Positions 38,229-47,738 of a stretch of 61,212 nt of DNA are shown piece by piece. The notes beneath the pieces are model-generated. The model did no database searches, had not been told where the DNA came from, and was given only the letters and a program-made list of their open reading frames with translations. The DNA comes from Parendozoicomonas sp. Alg238-R29 (GTDB lineage Bacteria; Pseudomonadota; Gammaproteobacteria; Pseudomonadales; Endozoicomonadaceae). Numbering within the stretch: position 1 is the first letter of the stretch; each line of letters opens with the position of its first letter. The DNA lies in the NCBI RefSeq assembly GCF_947331445.1, contig NZ_CAMZOG010000016.1, forward strand, positions 1 through 61,212. Reading direction: 5' to 3'. The translations under genes were made by a program, and so were the position numbers.

Positions 38229-38261
38229 ATTATCTAATAACCGACCATTTTAGTCAACTAA
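38229..38261 (-). promoter_or_regulatory. isc operon promoter overlapped by a type 1 IscR site
   Basis: Minus strand: TTGACT (38257-38252), 17 bases, GATAAT (38234-38229), a near-ideal sigma-70 promoter. The 25-base stretch 38237-38261 matches the E. coli type 1 IscR consensus (ATASYYGACTRWWWYAGTC then RRSTAT) at 22 of 25 positions by my count and covers the -35 box, which fits repression by holo-IscR. The leader to iscR is about 105 bases. Confidence 0.85.
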
Positions 38262-38453
38262 TAGAACAGCTATGCCTGACATGTATTTAGTGCCGGGGAG
38301 TATAACAAACAAGGGAGAAATAACCGAAGGTTACTAGGGGGTTGTGATTTGATTGCAGCGCTTGCCGGCAAAGATCAAGCACCACAATCAGAAAGTCGAA
38401 ACCGGAGACAGAAGGTCGAAACCGAAGAGAAGAAAATCCCTTACCCTCCTCAC
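38262..38453. other. Intergenic stretch with a 20-base tandem repeat
   Basis: No gene is seen between the isc promoter and the orphan gene. Two 20-base units (38391-38410 and 38411-38430, sharing GTCGAAACCG) are 17/20 identical and lie just past the orphan's stop. No terminator was recognised. Confidence 0.5.
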
Positions 38454-39113
38454 TTAAACGTCTTGTGGGTTTCTAAACTTATCTGCATTCGCCACTATGA
38501 AATCAAGAGATGAGCTTACATTCGAGGAAACTGCATTCCTATCATACTGCCCTTCTCCGGAGGTCAATTGCGAACAAACACTATGCAACATCCTCAAACT
38601 CTCACGCAGAAATTCACCCTCCGTTCCTGCACGATTTACCGCCTCTGAGACCACCTCTTTCAACAAAGCAAAATAAGCATCAGGACGGTTTTCTAGATTT
38701 TTCATTAGTAACAGGAGCTCTTTCACCTTTTTACCCCGCTCCACCCCTTCAACCTGGCTACTGCATCCCCAAAGTATCAACACAAGCGCATTAACATGAG
38801 GCTTTACCGCACCAACCAGCTCTGGTGCGCTTTTAACAGTTCCACGTTTGAACTGAAGAAACTCAACATGCAAGGGATCAACTTCACGCTGACGCAATGA
38901 CAGATGGCCAACTGCATTAAAGAGCTCCTCAAAAGAACGAAAGAAGTTTCTTGTTTGGTAATGAACAAAAGATTGCACTGAAGCAAAACAACCCCTTACG
39001 AGATATCCCCCAAACCCTGAAAACTGCGATCCCCCTCTAGAGTTAGAGGCAGCATCCGCCCCTGGAACATCTTTGCCACCATTAACACCGTATACCCCAA
39101 CTCCCATACTCAT
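38454..39113 (-). CDS. Orphan protein of unknown function between iscR and cysE
   Basis: 219 residues with an excellent ribosome site (AAGGAG, six bases before ATG), so it is very probably translated. I recognise no family. The N-terminal 35 residues are Gly/Ser/Asn-rich and apparently disordered (MSMGVGVYGVNGGKD). The rest is predicted helical, with charged helices such as GKKVKELLLLMKNLENRP and AYFALLKEVVSEAVNRAG. There is no signal peptide or membrane helix. A disordered Ser/Gly-rich start before a helical body would suit a T3SS-secreted protein, but this is speculation. It interrupts the usual cysE-iscR neighbourhood. Confidence 0.7.
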   Translation of the reverse strand: MSMGVGVYGVNGGKDVPGADAASNSRGGSQFSGFGGYLVRGCFASVQSFVHYQTRNFFRSFEELFNAVGHLSLRQREVDPLHVEFLQFKRGTVKSAPELVGAVKPHVNALVLILWGCSSQVEGVERGKKVKELLLLMKNLENRPDAYFALLKEVVSEAVNRAGTEGEFLRESLRMLHSVCSQLTSGEGQYDRNAVSSNVSSSLDFIVANADKFRNPQDV

Positions 39114-39200
39114 AGCAAACTCCTTGTCACCTGAATCAGTTTAAGTTCATCACACAACTTCCCTTACTTAGTCTCCAAACACAGAGGAAAGTTCGACTGA

Positions 39201-39226
39201 AACAGAAAAGCCGCACAAGGCGGCTT
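39201..39226 (-). terminator. Intrinsic terminator of cysE
   Basis: AAGCCGC and GCGGCTT (7-bp stem, five-base loop) are followed by TTCTGTTT on the minus strand, about 30 bases past the cysE stop. Confidence 0.7.
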
Positions 39227-39254
39227 CTCAAAAGTTAAAGGGCATAACTGATTG

Positions 39255-40037
39255 CTAAGAAGCCTTAACATTATCGGGAGTATCTTCTTCCGCCATCACA
39301 GCAAAATCTTCTGCATTCAACTCTGGCAAGGATATATCGCCGCAATCTATCCCCTTGTCTTTCAGCGCACAGCAAAGCGCCTCGAAACGAGAATCTACAA
39401 CCTGAATATGCTCAAGCATGGCGTTGATAGCATGCACAGTCGGGTCAGGCATTTCTTTAGTGATTGCGTAAGCATCGAAGCCAATCTTTTCCGCCATGGC
39501 CTGATGCTCTTCCCCTACTGGAGACTGGCGTCTGACAATGCGACCAGGAACACCAACAACCGTTGCACCCGGCGGCACCTCTTTTACCGCTACCGCGTTA
39601 GAGCCGATTTTAGCCCCCTCACCCACAGTGAACGGCCCCAGCACTTTAGCTCCAGCACCAACAACGACACCATTTCCCAAAGTTGGGTGACGCTTACCAC
39701 CATCAAGACTGGTACCACCGAGAGTCACCCCTTGATAAAGAGTGACATCATCACCAATCTCGGAAGTCTCCCCGATAACCACTCCCATACCGTGGTCGAT
39801 AAAAAAGCGTCGCCCAATGGTTGCTCCCGGATGAATCTCAATCCCAGTAAACCAGCGAGAGAATGTCGATATCACCCTCGCCAGCCACTTCCAGTCTCTA
39901 CACCAGAGAGGGTGGGCAAAACGATGTAATAACAGTGCATGCAGCCCCGGATAGTTGGTCAGAACTTCAAAAGTGTTACGCGCTGCGGGATCCCTATCCA
40001 ACACACTGCGAACATCTTCACGAATTCTTTCAAACAT
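39255..40037 (-). CDS. cysE: Serine O-acetyltransferase CysE
   Basis: 260 residues. The N-terminal helical domain has [15 protein letters not shown], and the left-handed parallel beta-helix of hexapeptide repeats has [36 protein letters not shown] and [16 protein letters not shown]. It makes O-acetylserine for cysteine synthesis. The family start [20 protein letters not shown] is present. The C-terminal 70 residues are longer than the minimal fold, as in Pseudomonas-type proteins. A 22-base duplication lies upstream. Confidence 0.97.
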   Translation of the reverse strand: MFERIREDVRSVLDRDPAARNTFEVLTNYPGLHALLLHRFAHPLWCRDWKWLARVISTFSRWFTGIEIHPGATIGRRFFIDHGMGVVIGETSEIGDDVTLYQGVTLGGTSLDGGKRHPTLGNGVVVGAGAKVLGPFTVGEGAKIGSNAVAVKEVPPGATVVGVPGRIVRRQSPVGEEHQAMAEKIGFDAYAITKEMPDPTVHAINAMLEHIQVVDSRFEALCCALKDKGIDCGDISLPELNAEDFAVMAEEDTPDNVKAS

Positions 40038-40100
40038 GACTACACATTCCTATTGTTGTACGACACCATCTTACCGAATGGCGCCAGACTCTATTTCCAA

Positions 40101-40144
40101 AGTAACGTTTTATTTAAAGTAGAGTAACGTTTTATTTAAAGTAG
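40101..40144. repeat. Perfect 22-bp tandem duplication upstream of cysE
   Basis: Positions 40101-40122 and 40123-40144 are identical (each begins AGTAACGTTT and ends AAAGTAG). They lie 63-107 bases upstream of the cysE start, in its probable promoter region. The unit is AT-rich and may carry a duplicated promoter element or operator. Confidence 0.9.
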
Positions 40145-40192
40145 ATAAGTTGCGCAAGACCCACTTTTGCACAGTTCTTTGCGCACCAACAA

Positions 40193-40951
40193 CTATTTAC
40201 GCAGACTACGAAGGGCCACCTGCGTCTCGGAGAGAATACCCCGAAGAATATTGTACTCAACCCGATCTGGACGGCTGCGGGCATAGAGGCGACGCAGCTT
40301 CGTCATGATTTTTTCTGGATTACAACTCTTAAAGAAACCAACATCTTCCAGAGTTTCTCTCAGGTGCTTGTAATACCCCTCCATCTGCTCAGAGGATGCT
40401 GGCGCATGCTCTCTTACCTCAGGCACCTTACTGGAGCCTTCCTGAGCCAGAACAGCCATTCGCAACTCATAACTCAAAACCTGAACAGACGCGGCGAGAT
40501 TCAGGGAACTGAATTCCGCAACAGATGGAATATGCACCTGACGGTGACACAAACGCAACTCTTCATTAGTCAAACCACGATCTTCACGACCAAAAACCAG
40601 CGCCACTTTTGCACCGTCTTTCGCCTCTGCCACAACATCTTGAGCCGTATCCCGCGGATCAGTCAGAGAAAGAGAAATCCCTCTTACCCTGGCACTGGCA
40701 CCAACAACCAGTTCACAATCGGCAATAGCCTCTTCAAGAGTACTGGTGACAACGGCATTTTCGAGAAGGTCAGTAGCACCGGATGACAAAGCCCTTGCCT
40801 CACCAGAAGGAAAATCAACCGGATCAACAAGATACAGAGAGGACTGCCCCATGGTTTTCATGGCTCTGGCCGCCGACCCAATATTGCCGGGATGAGTGGT
40901 ATTAACAAGCACGACCCGAATATTTTTGCAGGGATTTTGTTCAGAAGACAT
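40193..40951 (-). CDS. trmJ: tRNA (cytidine/uridine-2'-O-)-methyltransferase TrmJ
   Basis: 252 residues from the ATG at 40951; the frame extends to a TTG at 40960 that is not preferred. A SPOUT-class methyltransferase: IRVVLVNTTHPGNIGSAARA, the knot motif ALVFGREDRGLTNEEL and VHIPSVAEFSSLNLAASVQV. It methylates the ribose at position 32 of several tRNAs. It lies upstream of cysE, as in Pseudomonas, and is divergent from suhB, another RNA-related gene. Confidence 0.96.
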   Translation of the reverse strand: MSSEQNPCKNIRVVLVNTTHPGNIGSAARAMKTMGQSSLYLVDPVDFPSGEARALSSGATDLLENAVVTSTLEEAIADCELVVGASARVRGISLSLTDPRDTAQDVVAEAKDGAKVALVFGREDRGLTNEELRLCHRQVHIPSVAEFSSLNLAASVQVLSYELRMAVLAQEGSSKVPEVREHAPASSEQMEGYYKHLRETLEDVGFFKSCNPEKIMTKLRRLYARSRPDRVEYNILRGILSETQVALRSLRK

Positions 40952-41004
40952 CAATAACAACCAGTCACCCTTTCGAAAGAAAGGCCCATCAAGTAAAAAG
41001 ATGT

Positions 41005-41025
41005 ACGCATTCTATCAGAATGCGT
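41005..41025. promoter_or_regulatory. Inverted repeat in the trmJ-suhB divergent region
   Basis: ACGCATTCT-ATC-AGAATGCGT: perfect 9-base arms with a 3-base spacer, about 55 bases upstream of trmJ. It may be an operator or a leader hairpin; no regulator is recognised. Confidence 0.4.
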
Positions 41026-41209
41026 GAGTGAAAATTCTGCCAAAATCCATTGCCAACCCATAACCAGCCAAGCACCATCACCTACCCCAGCCCTGTATAA
41101 AACCGTCAATACACCTATTTCACACCGAACACACTGCGCAAACCACAAACAGCTGATATAATCCGCCGGTTAATAATGTTCTTTTACCTCACAGAATACA
41201 CATCCCGAT

Positions 41210-42022
41210 ATGCAACCGATGGTTACTATTGCCCTGCGCGCTGCGCGTACGGCTGGCGAGATTATTGTTCAGGGCTACGAGCAGCTGGACGTCATCAAGG
41301 TTCAGAAGAAAGAAGCCAATGATTACGTTACAGAAATCGACAAAGCCGCTGAACGCGCCATTATCTCCACCTTGAAAAAGGCCTATCCAGATCACGGTTT
41401 CCTCGGAGAAGAGTCTGGCCACCAGCCTGGCTCCGGTGAAGGCGAAGACTATCTGTGGATCATTGATCCACTGGACGGCACCACTAACTTCATTCACGGC
41501 CTGCCTCAGTTTGCAGTATCCATTGCCTGCCAGTATCGTGGCCGCATTGAACACGCCGTTGTATTCGACCCCATGCGCCTCGAAGAATTTACGGCCAGTC
41601 GCGGTCATGGCGCAGCCCTGAATGGCCGACGCCTCCGCGTAACCAGCCGCACGGGTCTGCAAGGCGCCCTGCTTGGTACCGGATTCCCGTTCCGTGAAGG
41701 TCAACTGGCCCACATGAATAACTATATGAGCATGTTCCGCAGCCTGGTTGGTGAAACTGCCGGTATTCGCCGCCCTGGCGCAGCCGCCCTGGACCTGGCC
41801 TATGTTGCTGCCGGACGTTACGATGGCTTCTGGGAGTTCGGCCTGAAGGAATGGGATATGGCTGCTGGCAGCCTATTGGTTACAGAAGCCGGTGGTCTGG
41901 TTGCCGACTTCCGCGGTGGTAACAAGCATCTGGAAAAAGGTCAGATTGTTTGTGGCGCACCACGAGTTTTCAAGGAGGTTCTGACTAAGATTCAGCCTTT
42001 CCTGACTGAAGACATGAAGTAA
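41210..42022 (+). CDS. suhB: Inositol-1-monophosphatase family protein SuhB
   Basis: A 270-residue Mg2+-dependent phosphatase. Metal and substrate motifs are GEESG, LWIIDPLDGTTNFIHG and KEWDMAAGSLLVTEAGG. In E. coli SuhB hydrolyses inositol-1-phosphate and also acts in rRNA antitermination complexes. The start MQPMVTIALRAARTAGEII aligns with E. coli. Confidence 0.97.
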   Translation: MQPMVTIALRAARTAGEIIVQGYEQLDVIKVQKKEANDYVTEIDKAAERAIISTLKKAYPDHGFLGEESGHQPGSGEGEDYLWIIDPLDGTTNFIHGLPQFAVSIACQYRGRIEHAVVFDPMRLEEFTASRGHGAALNGRRLRVTSRTGLQGALLGTGFPFREGQLAHMNNYMSMFRSLVGETAGIRRPGAAALDLAYVAAGRYDGFWEFGLKEWDMAAGSLLVTEAGGLVADFRGGNKHLEKGQIVCGAPRVFKEVLTKIQPFLTEDMK

Positions 42023-42070
42023 ATAAAGTAAATAAAGTAAATAATGTTGCGCCCGGCAACCCCGGGCGCC
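42020..42070 (+). other. Stop-codon-rich repeat and GC hairpin after suhB
   Basis: The suhB stop lies in nearly three copies of TAAATAAAG, which places several TAA codons in tandem. It is followed by the hairpin GCGCCCGG-CAACC-CCGGGCGC (42049-42069) without a T-run. It could act as a weak terminator. Confidence 0.45.
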
Positions 42071-42180
42071 GCCCCTCCTTACGCACACTATACTCCTTTA
42101 CGATTACGTACTTGCCACACTCTCCCAACACCAGCAGATATGCGATAAGAAAGCTGCAAAACAGTCATACGGCCACTTAA

Positions 42181-42651
42181 GTGCTTTCAAACAACAACAG
42201 AGAACTGATCACCTGGACCGACGAATTCAGCGTTGGCATTCAGGAGATAGATGAGCAGCACAAAACCCTTGTCGACCTGCTGAACAATCTTTATGTAGCC
42301 ATTCGGGAACATCATGGCAACAAGGAAGCAACAAACACGCTTTGTGAACTTGCCACCTATACCCGCATACATTTTACTGTTGAAGAAAGTCTGATGAGCA
42401 TCACGGGCTATCCCGAATACGAAAAACACAAATACCAGCACAAGCTACTGGCAGATCAACTGAATGAATTTCAGGAAAAAGTTGTCAACGGCACGCCCAT
42501 CAGCGTTGAACTACTGCACTTTCTTAAAAACTGGTTAACCCACCATATTCTTGAAGACGATATGGCTTACGCACCCCATATGATCAAGAAAGGCATAAGG
42601 ACTCACCACACTAAACGCTCCTTAATAGATCGCCTACTTCATCGCCAGTAA
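42181..42651 (+). CDS. Bacteriohemerythrin
   Basis: 156 residues with all seven di-iron ligands of the hemerythrin four-helix bundle: His27 (DEQHKTL), His64 and Glu68 (IHFTVEE), His83 and His87 (EKHKYQH), His122 and Asp127. It binds O2 reversibly and may store, deliver or sense oxygen. The start is a GTG with no strong ribosome site. It stands alone between suhB and a convergent gene fragment. Confidence 0.93.
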   Translation: MLSNNNRELITWTDEFSVGIQEIDEQHKTLVDLLNNLYVAIREHHGNKEATNTLCELATYTRIHFTVEESLMSITGYPEYEKHKYQHKLLADQLNEFQEKVVNGTPISVELLHFLKNWLTHHILEDDMAYAPHMIKKGIRTHHTKRSLIDRLLHRQ

Positions 42652-42688
42652 ATTTCTCACCCCACCTTAACCTGAACAGAAGTGAGAA

Positions 42689-43027
42689 TTACCCGCTCAG
42701 CCCTGCCCGGCAATCAGGCTCACGCAACATCACCGATGGAATATATTCCCTATGCCATTGCAGCTTCTCATCCGACATCAAGCCAACCTCAACTGACGGG
42801 TCGAAATCCGGCACCCAGACAGATACAACCCGACAACCAGCTGAGACATAAACAGTTCCCTGCCCCAAAGCTGGTTTAACAGTGGCTCGAAACAGGCCAG
42901 GAACAATACGGAAGTAATCACTATCGTCCGGGTACATCCAGCGAAACAATGGTTCCGAGGCAAAAGTTTGAACAAGAGTCTCAACTAGCTTGGGCAAATC
43001 TGACTGCTTCGCTATACGCACTCTCAC
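42689..43027 (-). pseudogene. Truncated GNAT acetyltransferase
   Basis: About 112 codons from a GTG at 43027 (GGGG upstream). It matches the N-terminal half of GNAT-fold acetyltransferases: VRIAKQSDLPKLVETLVQTF, then FRWMYPDD and VVSVWVPDFDPSVEV. The acetyl-CoA-binding half (the usual RGxGxG/A region) is missing, and only 37 bases remain before the next gene. It is therefore probably a degraded gene, although a short protein might still be made. The frame can be extended to a TTG at 43045. Confidence 0.6.
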
Positions 43028-43076
43028 AATATGCCCCACTCTCAATTAACTTTCCAAGAGCCTAAAAGTAGTTCCA

Positions 43077-43115
43077 ACAAAAAAGCCCGAACTCACAATA
43101 AGTCCGGGCTTTTTA
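43077..43115 (-). terminator. Terminator after secF (possibly bidirectional)
   Basis: AAAAAGCCCG and CGGGCTTTTT enclose 15 bases. Both strands end in T-runs, so it can serve secF and also block transcription from the other side. Confidence 0.8.
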
Positions 43116-43134
43116 TTAAGTTTACAATTAGCTC

Positions 43135-44118
43135 TTAAGGCATATCGTCAACTTCGTCTTCACGAACCGGAACAATCAAGTCTTCGCGATTTACATTCAT
43201 GTACAGCAGCATATTAGAAGCGATGTAGATAGATGAGTAAGTACCCACACCCACACCCACCAGCAACGCTGTTGCAAAACCATGAATCATGTCTCCGCCA
43301 AGGAAGAACAGAGACAACAGCACCATGATCGTTGTACCCGATGTTGCCAAAGTACGACCAAGGGTCTGACTCAGGGAGATATTGATAATCTCAGCAGGCG
43401 TACCACGGCGAACCTTACGGAAGTTTTCCCGCACACGGTCATAAACAATGATGGTGTCGTTCAGGGAGTAACCCACAACCGCCAGAATGGCTGCCAGCAC
43501 AGTAAGGTCAAACTGCAGGTTAAACAGTGAGAACACACCCAGAACAATCAAGCTGTCGTGTGCCAGGGCAACAACCGCCCCCAGAGAGAACTTATACTGG
43601 AACCGGAAAGCGATGTAGAGCATAACCAGAGCCAATGCCAGCATCATTCCCAGGCCACCCTGATCACGGAGCTGTTCACCTACCTGCGGCCCAACAAACT
43701 CAACCCGCTTAACCTTGATTTCACCTTCGTAGGCTGCGCCCAGCTGGCGAGCTACACGATCCCCAAGGGTCACGTCAGTTTCGCCGCCAGGTATACGAAT
43801 CAGCACATCGTTGGCTGAACCATACTCCTGAGCAATAGCCTCACCATAACCCATCTCATCCAACTGGTTACGCACTCCTGCTACATTGGCAGGGCTATCG
43901 TAAGACAGCTCAACCAGTGTACCGCCGGTAAAGTCGAGACCAAAGTTAATACCATTAACAGCCAGCGTACCCACAGAACCCAATAGCAACAGCACAGACA
44001 ACACTGTTGCCATGGTCCGGAGCCTCATGAAATCTATGACCCGGGTATGGCCAAACATTTTCTTGCCAGAAGCATTCACGCTGGAAGCCGCTTCTGGTTT
44101 TGAACCATCATTAGACAT
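43135..44118 (-). CDS. secF: Protein translocase subunit SecF
   Basis: 327 residues with six membrane segments and a periplasmic P1-like domain. Family motifs are GLDFTGGTLVELSY near the N-terminus and VVGYSLNDTIIVYDRVRENF. With SecD it uses the proton gradient to pull preproteins through SecYEG. It starts 18 bases after secD. Confidence 0.98.
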   Translation of the reverse strand: MSNDGSKPEAASSVNASGKKMFGHTRVIDFMRLRTMATVLSVLLLLGSVGTLAVNGINFGLDFTGGTLVELSYDSPANVAGVRNQLDEMGYGEAIAQEYGSANDVLIRIPGGETDVTLGDRVARQLGAAYEGEIKVKRVEFVGPQVGEQLRDQGGLGMMLALALVMLYIAFRFQYKFSLGAVVALAHDSLIVLGVFSLFNLQFDLTVLAAILAVVGYSLNDTIIVYDRVRENFRKVRRGTPAEIINISLSQTLGRTLATSGTTIMVLLSLFFLGGDMIHGFATALLVGVGVGTYSSIYIASNMLLYMNVNREDLIVPVREDEVDDMP

Positions 44119-44136
44119 AGCTCAATCCTCCTCGGC

Positions 44137-46014
44137 TTAGATAGAAAGCTTCTTAAGTTGACGACGGCGACCGTACGTCAGATTAACAATAGCCCGGCTG
44201 ACCAACACCGCGGTAAACATGGACGTCAGGATACCCAGAGACAGTGTTACGGCAAAGCCTTTCACTGGTCCGGTACCAATAGCGTACAGAATCACACCCA
44301 CAATCAGCGTGGTGATGTTAGCATCAAAGATCGATACAAATGCCCGATCAAAACCTTCGGCAATGGCTTTATGAGGCAACTTACCGCTCTTAATTTCCTC
44401 ACGAATACGGGAGAAAATCAGCACATTGGCATCTACCGCCATACCCAGTGTCAACACAATACCGGCAATACCCGGCATAGTCAGAGTTGCTCCAAGAATG
44501 GACATCATCCCCAGCAATAGCAACAGGTTCAGGGCCAGGGCAATATTTGCCACTACACCAAAGAACCGGTAAACCACCAGCATAAACAGAACGATCAGAG
44601 CCAGACCTACCAGAGTGGAATTAATACCCATGCGGATATTTTCTTTACCCAGGCTTGGACCAACCGTTCGCTCTTCAACAAAGTGCATAGGTGCGGCCAG
44701 AGAGCCTGCACGTAGAAGCAATGCCAGTTCAGAAGATTCCGCACGGGAATCCAAACCGGTAATCCGGAAGTTACTGCCCAATACCGCCTGAATGGTTGCC
44801 AGGCTGATAATGCGCTTCTCTTCACGGTAAACCGGAACGCTGACTTCTACCTGCTCACCTTTCACGGTACGGGTTTCCGTGCGGTTGCCCATAAACTTCT
44901 GCTCAATGAACAGAACCGCCATACCCTGACCAACATTATTTCGGGTTGCGCGCTTCATCAGCTCGCCACCACGATTATCAAGGCTGATATTTACTTCAGG
45001 GCTACCTGTCTGGATATCAACATTGGAGCGGGCATTAGCAACCTGATCACCTGTCATGATGATGTCACGTTGCAGGTTTGCAGTACGGCCGGTATTGGAA
45101 CGGAATTCGAAAGTTTCATAGGTGCCGGGAGCCGCATCGAAACCGGCTGCCAAACGGAATTCCAGGTTCGCAGTCTTACCAAGAATACGTTTGGCTTCTG
45201 CGGTATCCTGAACACCAGGCAGTTCTACAACAATATGCTTTCTGCCCTGACGCTGAACCAGAGGCTCGGACACACCCAGCTCGTTCACACGATTGCGGAC
45301 AGTGGTGAGGTTCTGTTTGATCGCGTAATCTTCCAGATCACGAATCTGCTGCTCACCAAGAGTGGTAGACACAATAAAGCGGCCATTCACTTCACGGTCT
45401 GTCACTGTTAAATCGGGGAATTCTTTAATAATCAGGCTACGAGCCTTGTCACGTGTTGCCTCATCAACGAAGGCCAGTTCACGAACAATGGGGTTGCCGC
45501 TCTGAACTGTGCGATAACGCAGACGCTCTTTACGCAGAGCCGTACGCATTTCACCAGCATAAACATCCATGCGTGTCTCAACAGCCTTCAGGCTATCAAC
45601 TTCCAGCAGGAAGTGAACACCACCAGACAGGTCAAGACCAAGCTTCATGGGCTTTGCCCCCATGGAAGTCAGCCACTCTGGAGTTGTAGGCGCCAGATTC
45701 AGTGCCACTACATAGTCGTAGCCAAGCAATTCCTTGACAATCGCCTTAGCCGGCAACTGATCTTCATTATCTGTCAGCCGGATAAGTACGGAATCACCTT
45801 TCTCACCAGCTTCCGAGGATTTCACTGCAATCCCTGCTGCCTTCAGAGCACCAACGGCTTTTTTCAGAAGAGGCTCACCAACACGGGTAGATGTGCTGGC
45901 ACCAGAAATCTGAATAGCCGGGTCATCCGGATAAAGGTTAGGCAGGGCATAGAATGCACCTATCGCCACAAACAGAAAGATTGAAAAATACTTCCACAAA
46001 GGGTATCGATTCAT
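44137..46014 (-). CDS. secD: Protein translocase subunit SecD
   Basis: 625 residues with an N-terminal membrane segment, a large periplasmic domain, and a C-terminal RND-like block of five membrane segments. Motifs are MKLGLDLSGGVHFLLEVD, VNISLDNRGGELM and TLGMAVDANVLIFSRIREE. It is partner to SecF, with yajC upstream. Confidence 0.98.
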   Translation of the reverse strand: MNRYPLWKYFSIFLFVAIGAFYALPNLYPDDPAIQISGASTSTRVGEPLLKKAVGALKAAGIAVKSSEAGEKGDSVLIRLTDNEDQLPAKAIVKELLGYDYVVALNLAPTTPEWLTSMGAKPMKLGLDLSGGVHFLLEVDSLKAVETRMDVYAGEMRTALRKERLRYRTVQSGNPIVRELAFVDEATRDKARSLIIKEFPDLTVTDREVNGRFIVSTTLGEQQIRDLEDYAIKQNLTTVRNRVNELGVSEPLVQRQGRKHIVVELPGVQDTAEAKRILGKTANLEFRLAAGFDAAPGTYETFEFRSNTGRTANLQRDIIMTGDQVANARSNVDIQTGSPEVNISLDNRGGELMKRATRNNVGQGMAVLFIEQKFMGNRTETRTVKGEQVEVSVPVYREEKRIISLATIQAVLGSNFRITGLDSRAESSELALLLRAGSLAAPMHFVEERTVGPSLGKENIRMGINSTLVGLALIVLFMLVVYRFFGVVANIALALNLLLLLGMMSILGATLTMPGIAGIVLTLGMAVDANVLIFSRIREEIKSGKLPHKAIAEGFDRAFVSIFDANITTLIVGVILYAIGTGPVKGFAVTLSLGILTSMFTAVLVSRAIVNLTYGRRRQLKKLSI

Positions 46015-46035
46015 GGGACCCTCAGGTTCCTCTTA

Positions 46036-46073
46036 AATAAAAATGGCCTGTTTCTCAAAGAGACAGGCCATTT
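46036..46073 (-). terminator. Terminator-like hairpin between yajC and secD
   Basis: On the minus strand an 11-bp stem starting AAATGGCCTGT is followed by TTTTTATTT. It lies 10 bases past the yajC stop and may lower secDF expression relative to yajC. Confidence 0.6.
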
Positions 46074-46083
46074 GTAATCCCGT

Positions 46084-46425
46084 TCAGTTAATTGCCTTCA
46101 TCGTGCCCTTAGGCAGAGTGGCTGCAACAGAGCTTTTCTGGAATTTCAACTCAACATTACTGCTTACCTGGAGAGTAACAAAGTCGTCAGCAACACCAAC
46201 AACCTTTCCGACAATACCGCCGGTGGTTACCACTTCATCACCTTTACTGATGCTTTCCAGCAGGGTTTTGTGCTCCTTGGCGCGCTTGCTCTGTGGACGC
46301 CAGATCAGCAGCCAGAAAATCAAAACAAAACCGCCCAGCATTACCAACTGCCCTACCATACCTGGGCCAGCCGCACCTGCTGTCTCACCAGCTGCAAAAG
46401 CCTGACTGATCAAGCTCATATCCAT
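46084..46425 (-). CDS. yajC: Sec translocon accessory protein YajC
   Basis: 113 residues with one membrane helix (LVMLGGFVLIFWLLIW) followed by RPQSKRAKEHKTLLESISKG and GGIVGKVVGV. It associates with SecDF. It sits between tgt and secD, as is normal for gammaproteobacteria. Confidence 0.97.
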   Translation of the reverse strand: MDMSLISQAFAAGETAGAAGPGMVGQLVMLGGFVLIFWLLIWRPQSKRAKEHKTLLESISKGDEVVTTGGIVGKVVGVADDFVTLQVSSNVELKFQKSSVAATLPKGTMKAIN

Positions 46426-46471
46426 ACTCCCTATTAATGAGTAACAAAATCCAGAACATTCACTACATACA

Positions 46472-46494
46472 AAAGCCGGGCTTTAGCCCGGTTT
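46472..46494 (-). terminator. Terminator of tgt
   Basis: CCGGGC-TTTA-GCCCGG flanked by AAA and TTT, with TTTTG following on the minus strand, 16 bases past the tgt stop. It separates tgt from yajC-secDF. Confidence 0.8.
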
Positions 46495-46509
46495 CTGTTC
46501 AACTTTTGA

Positions 46510-47700
<1,191 letters not shown>

Positions 47701-47738
47701 TCAATGATGTTTTCGTCTTAATGCTCTTTATAAGAGCT

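Noticed and set aside
40101-40144. Two identical 22-base units considered as a CRISPR or iteron start.
   Set aside because: No spacers and only two copies, directly adjacent; it is a simple tandem duplication.
41189-41713. 174-codon minus-strand ORF.
   Set aside because: Antisense shadow of suhB.
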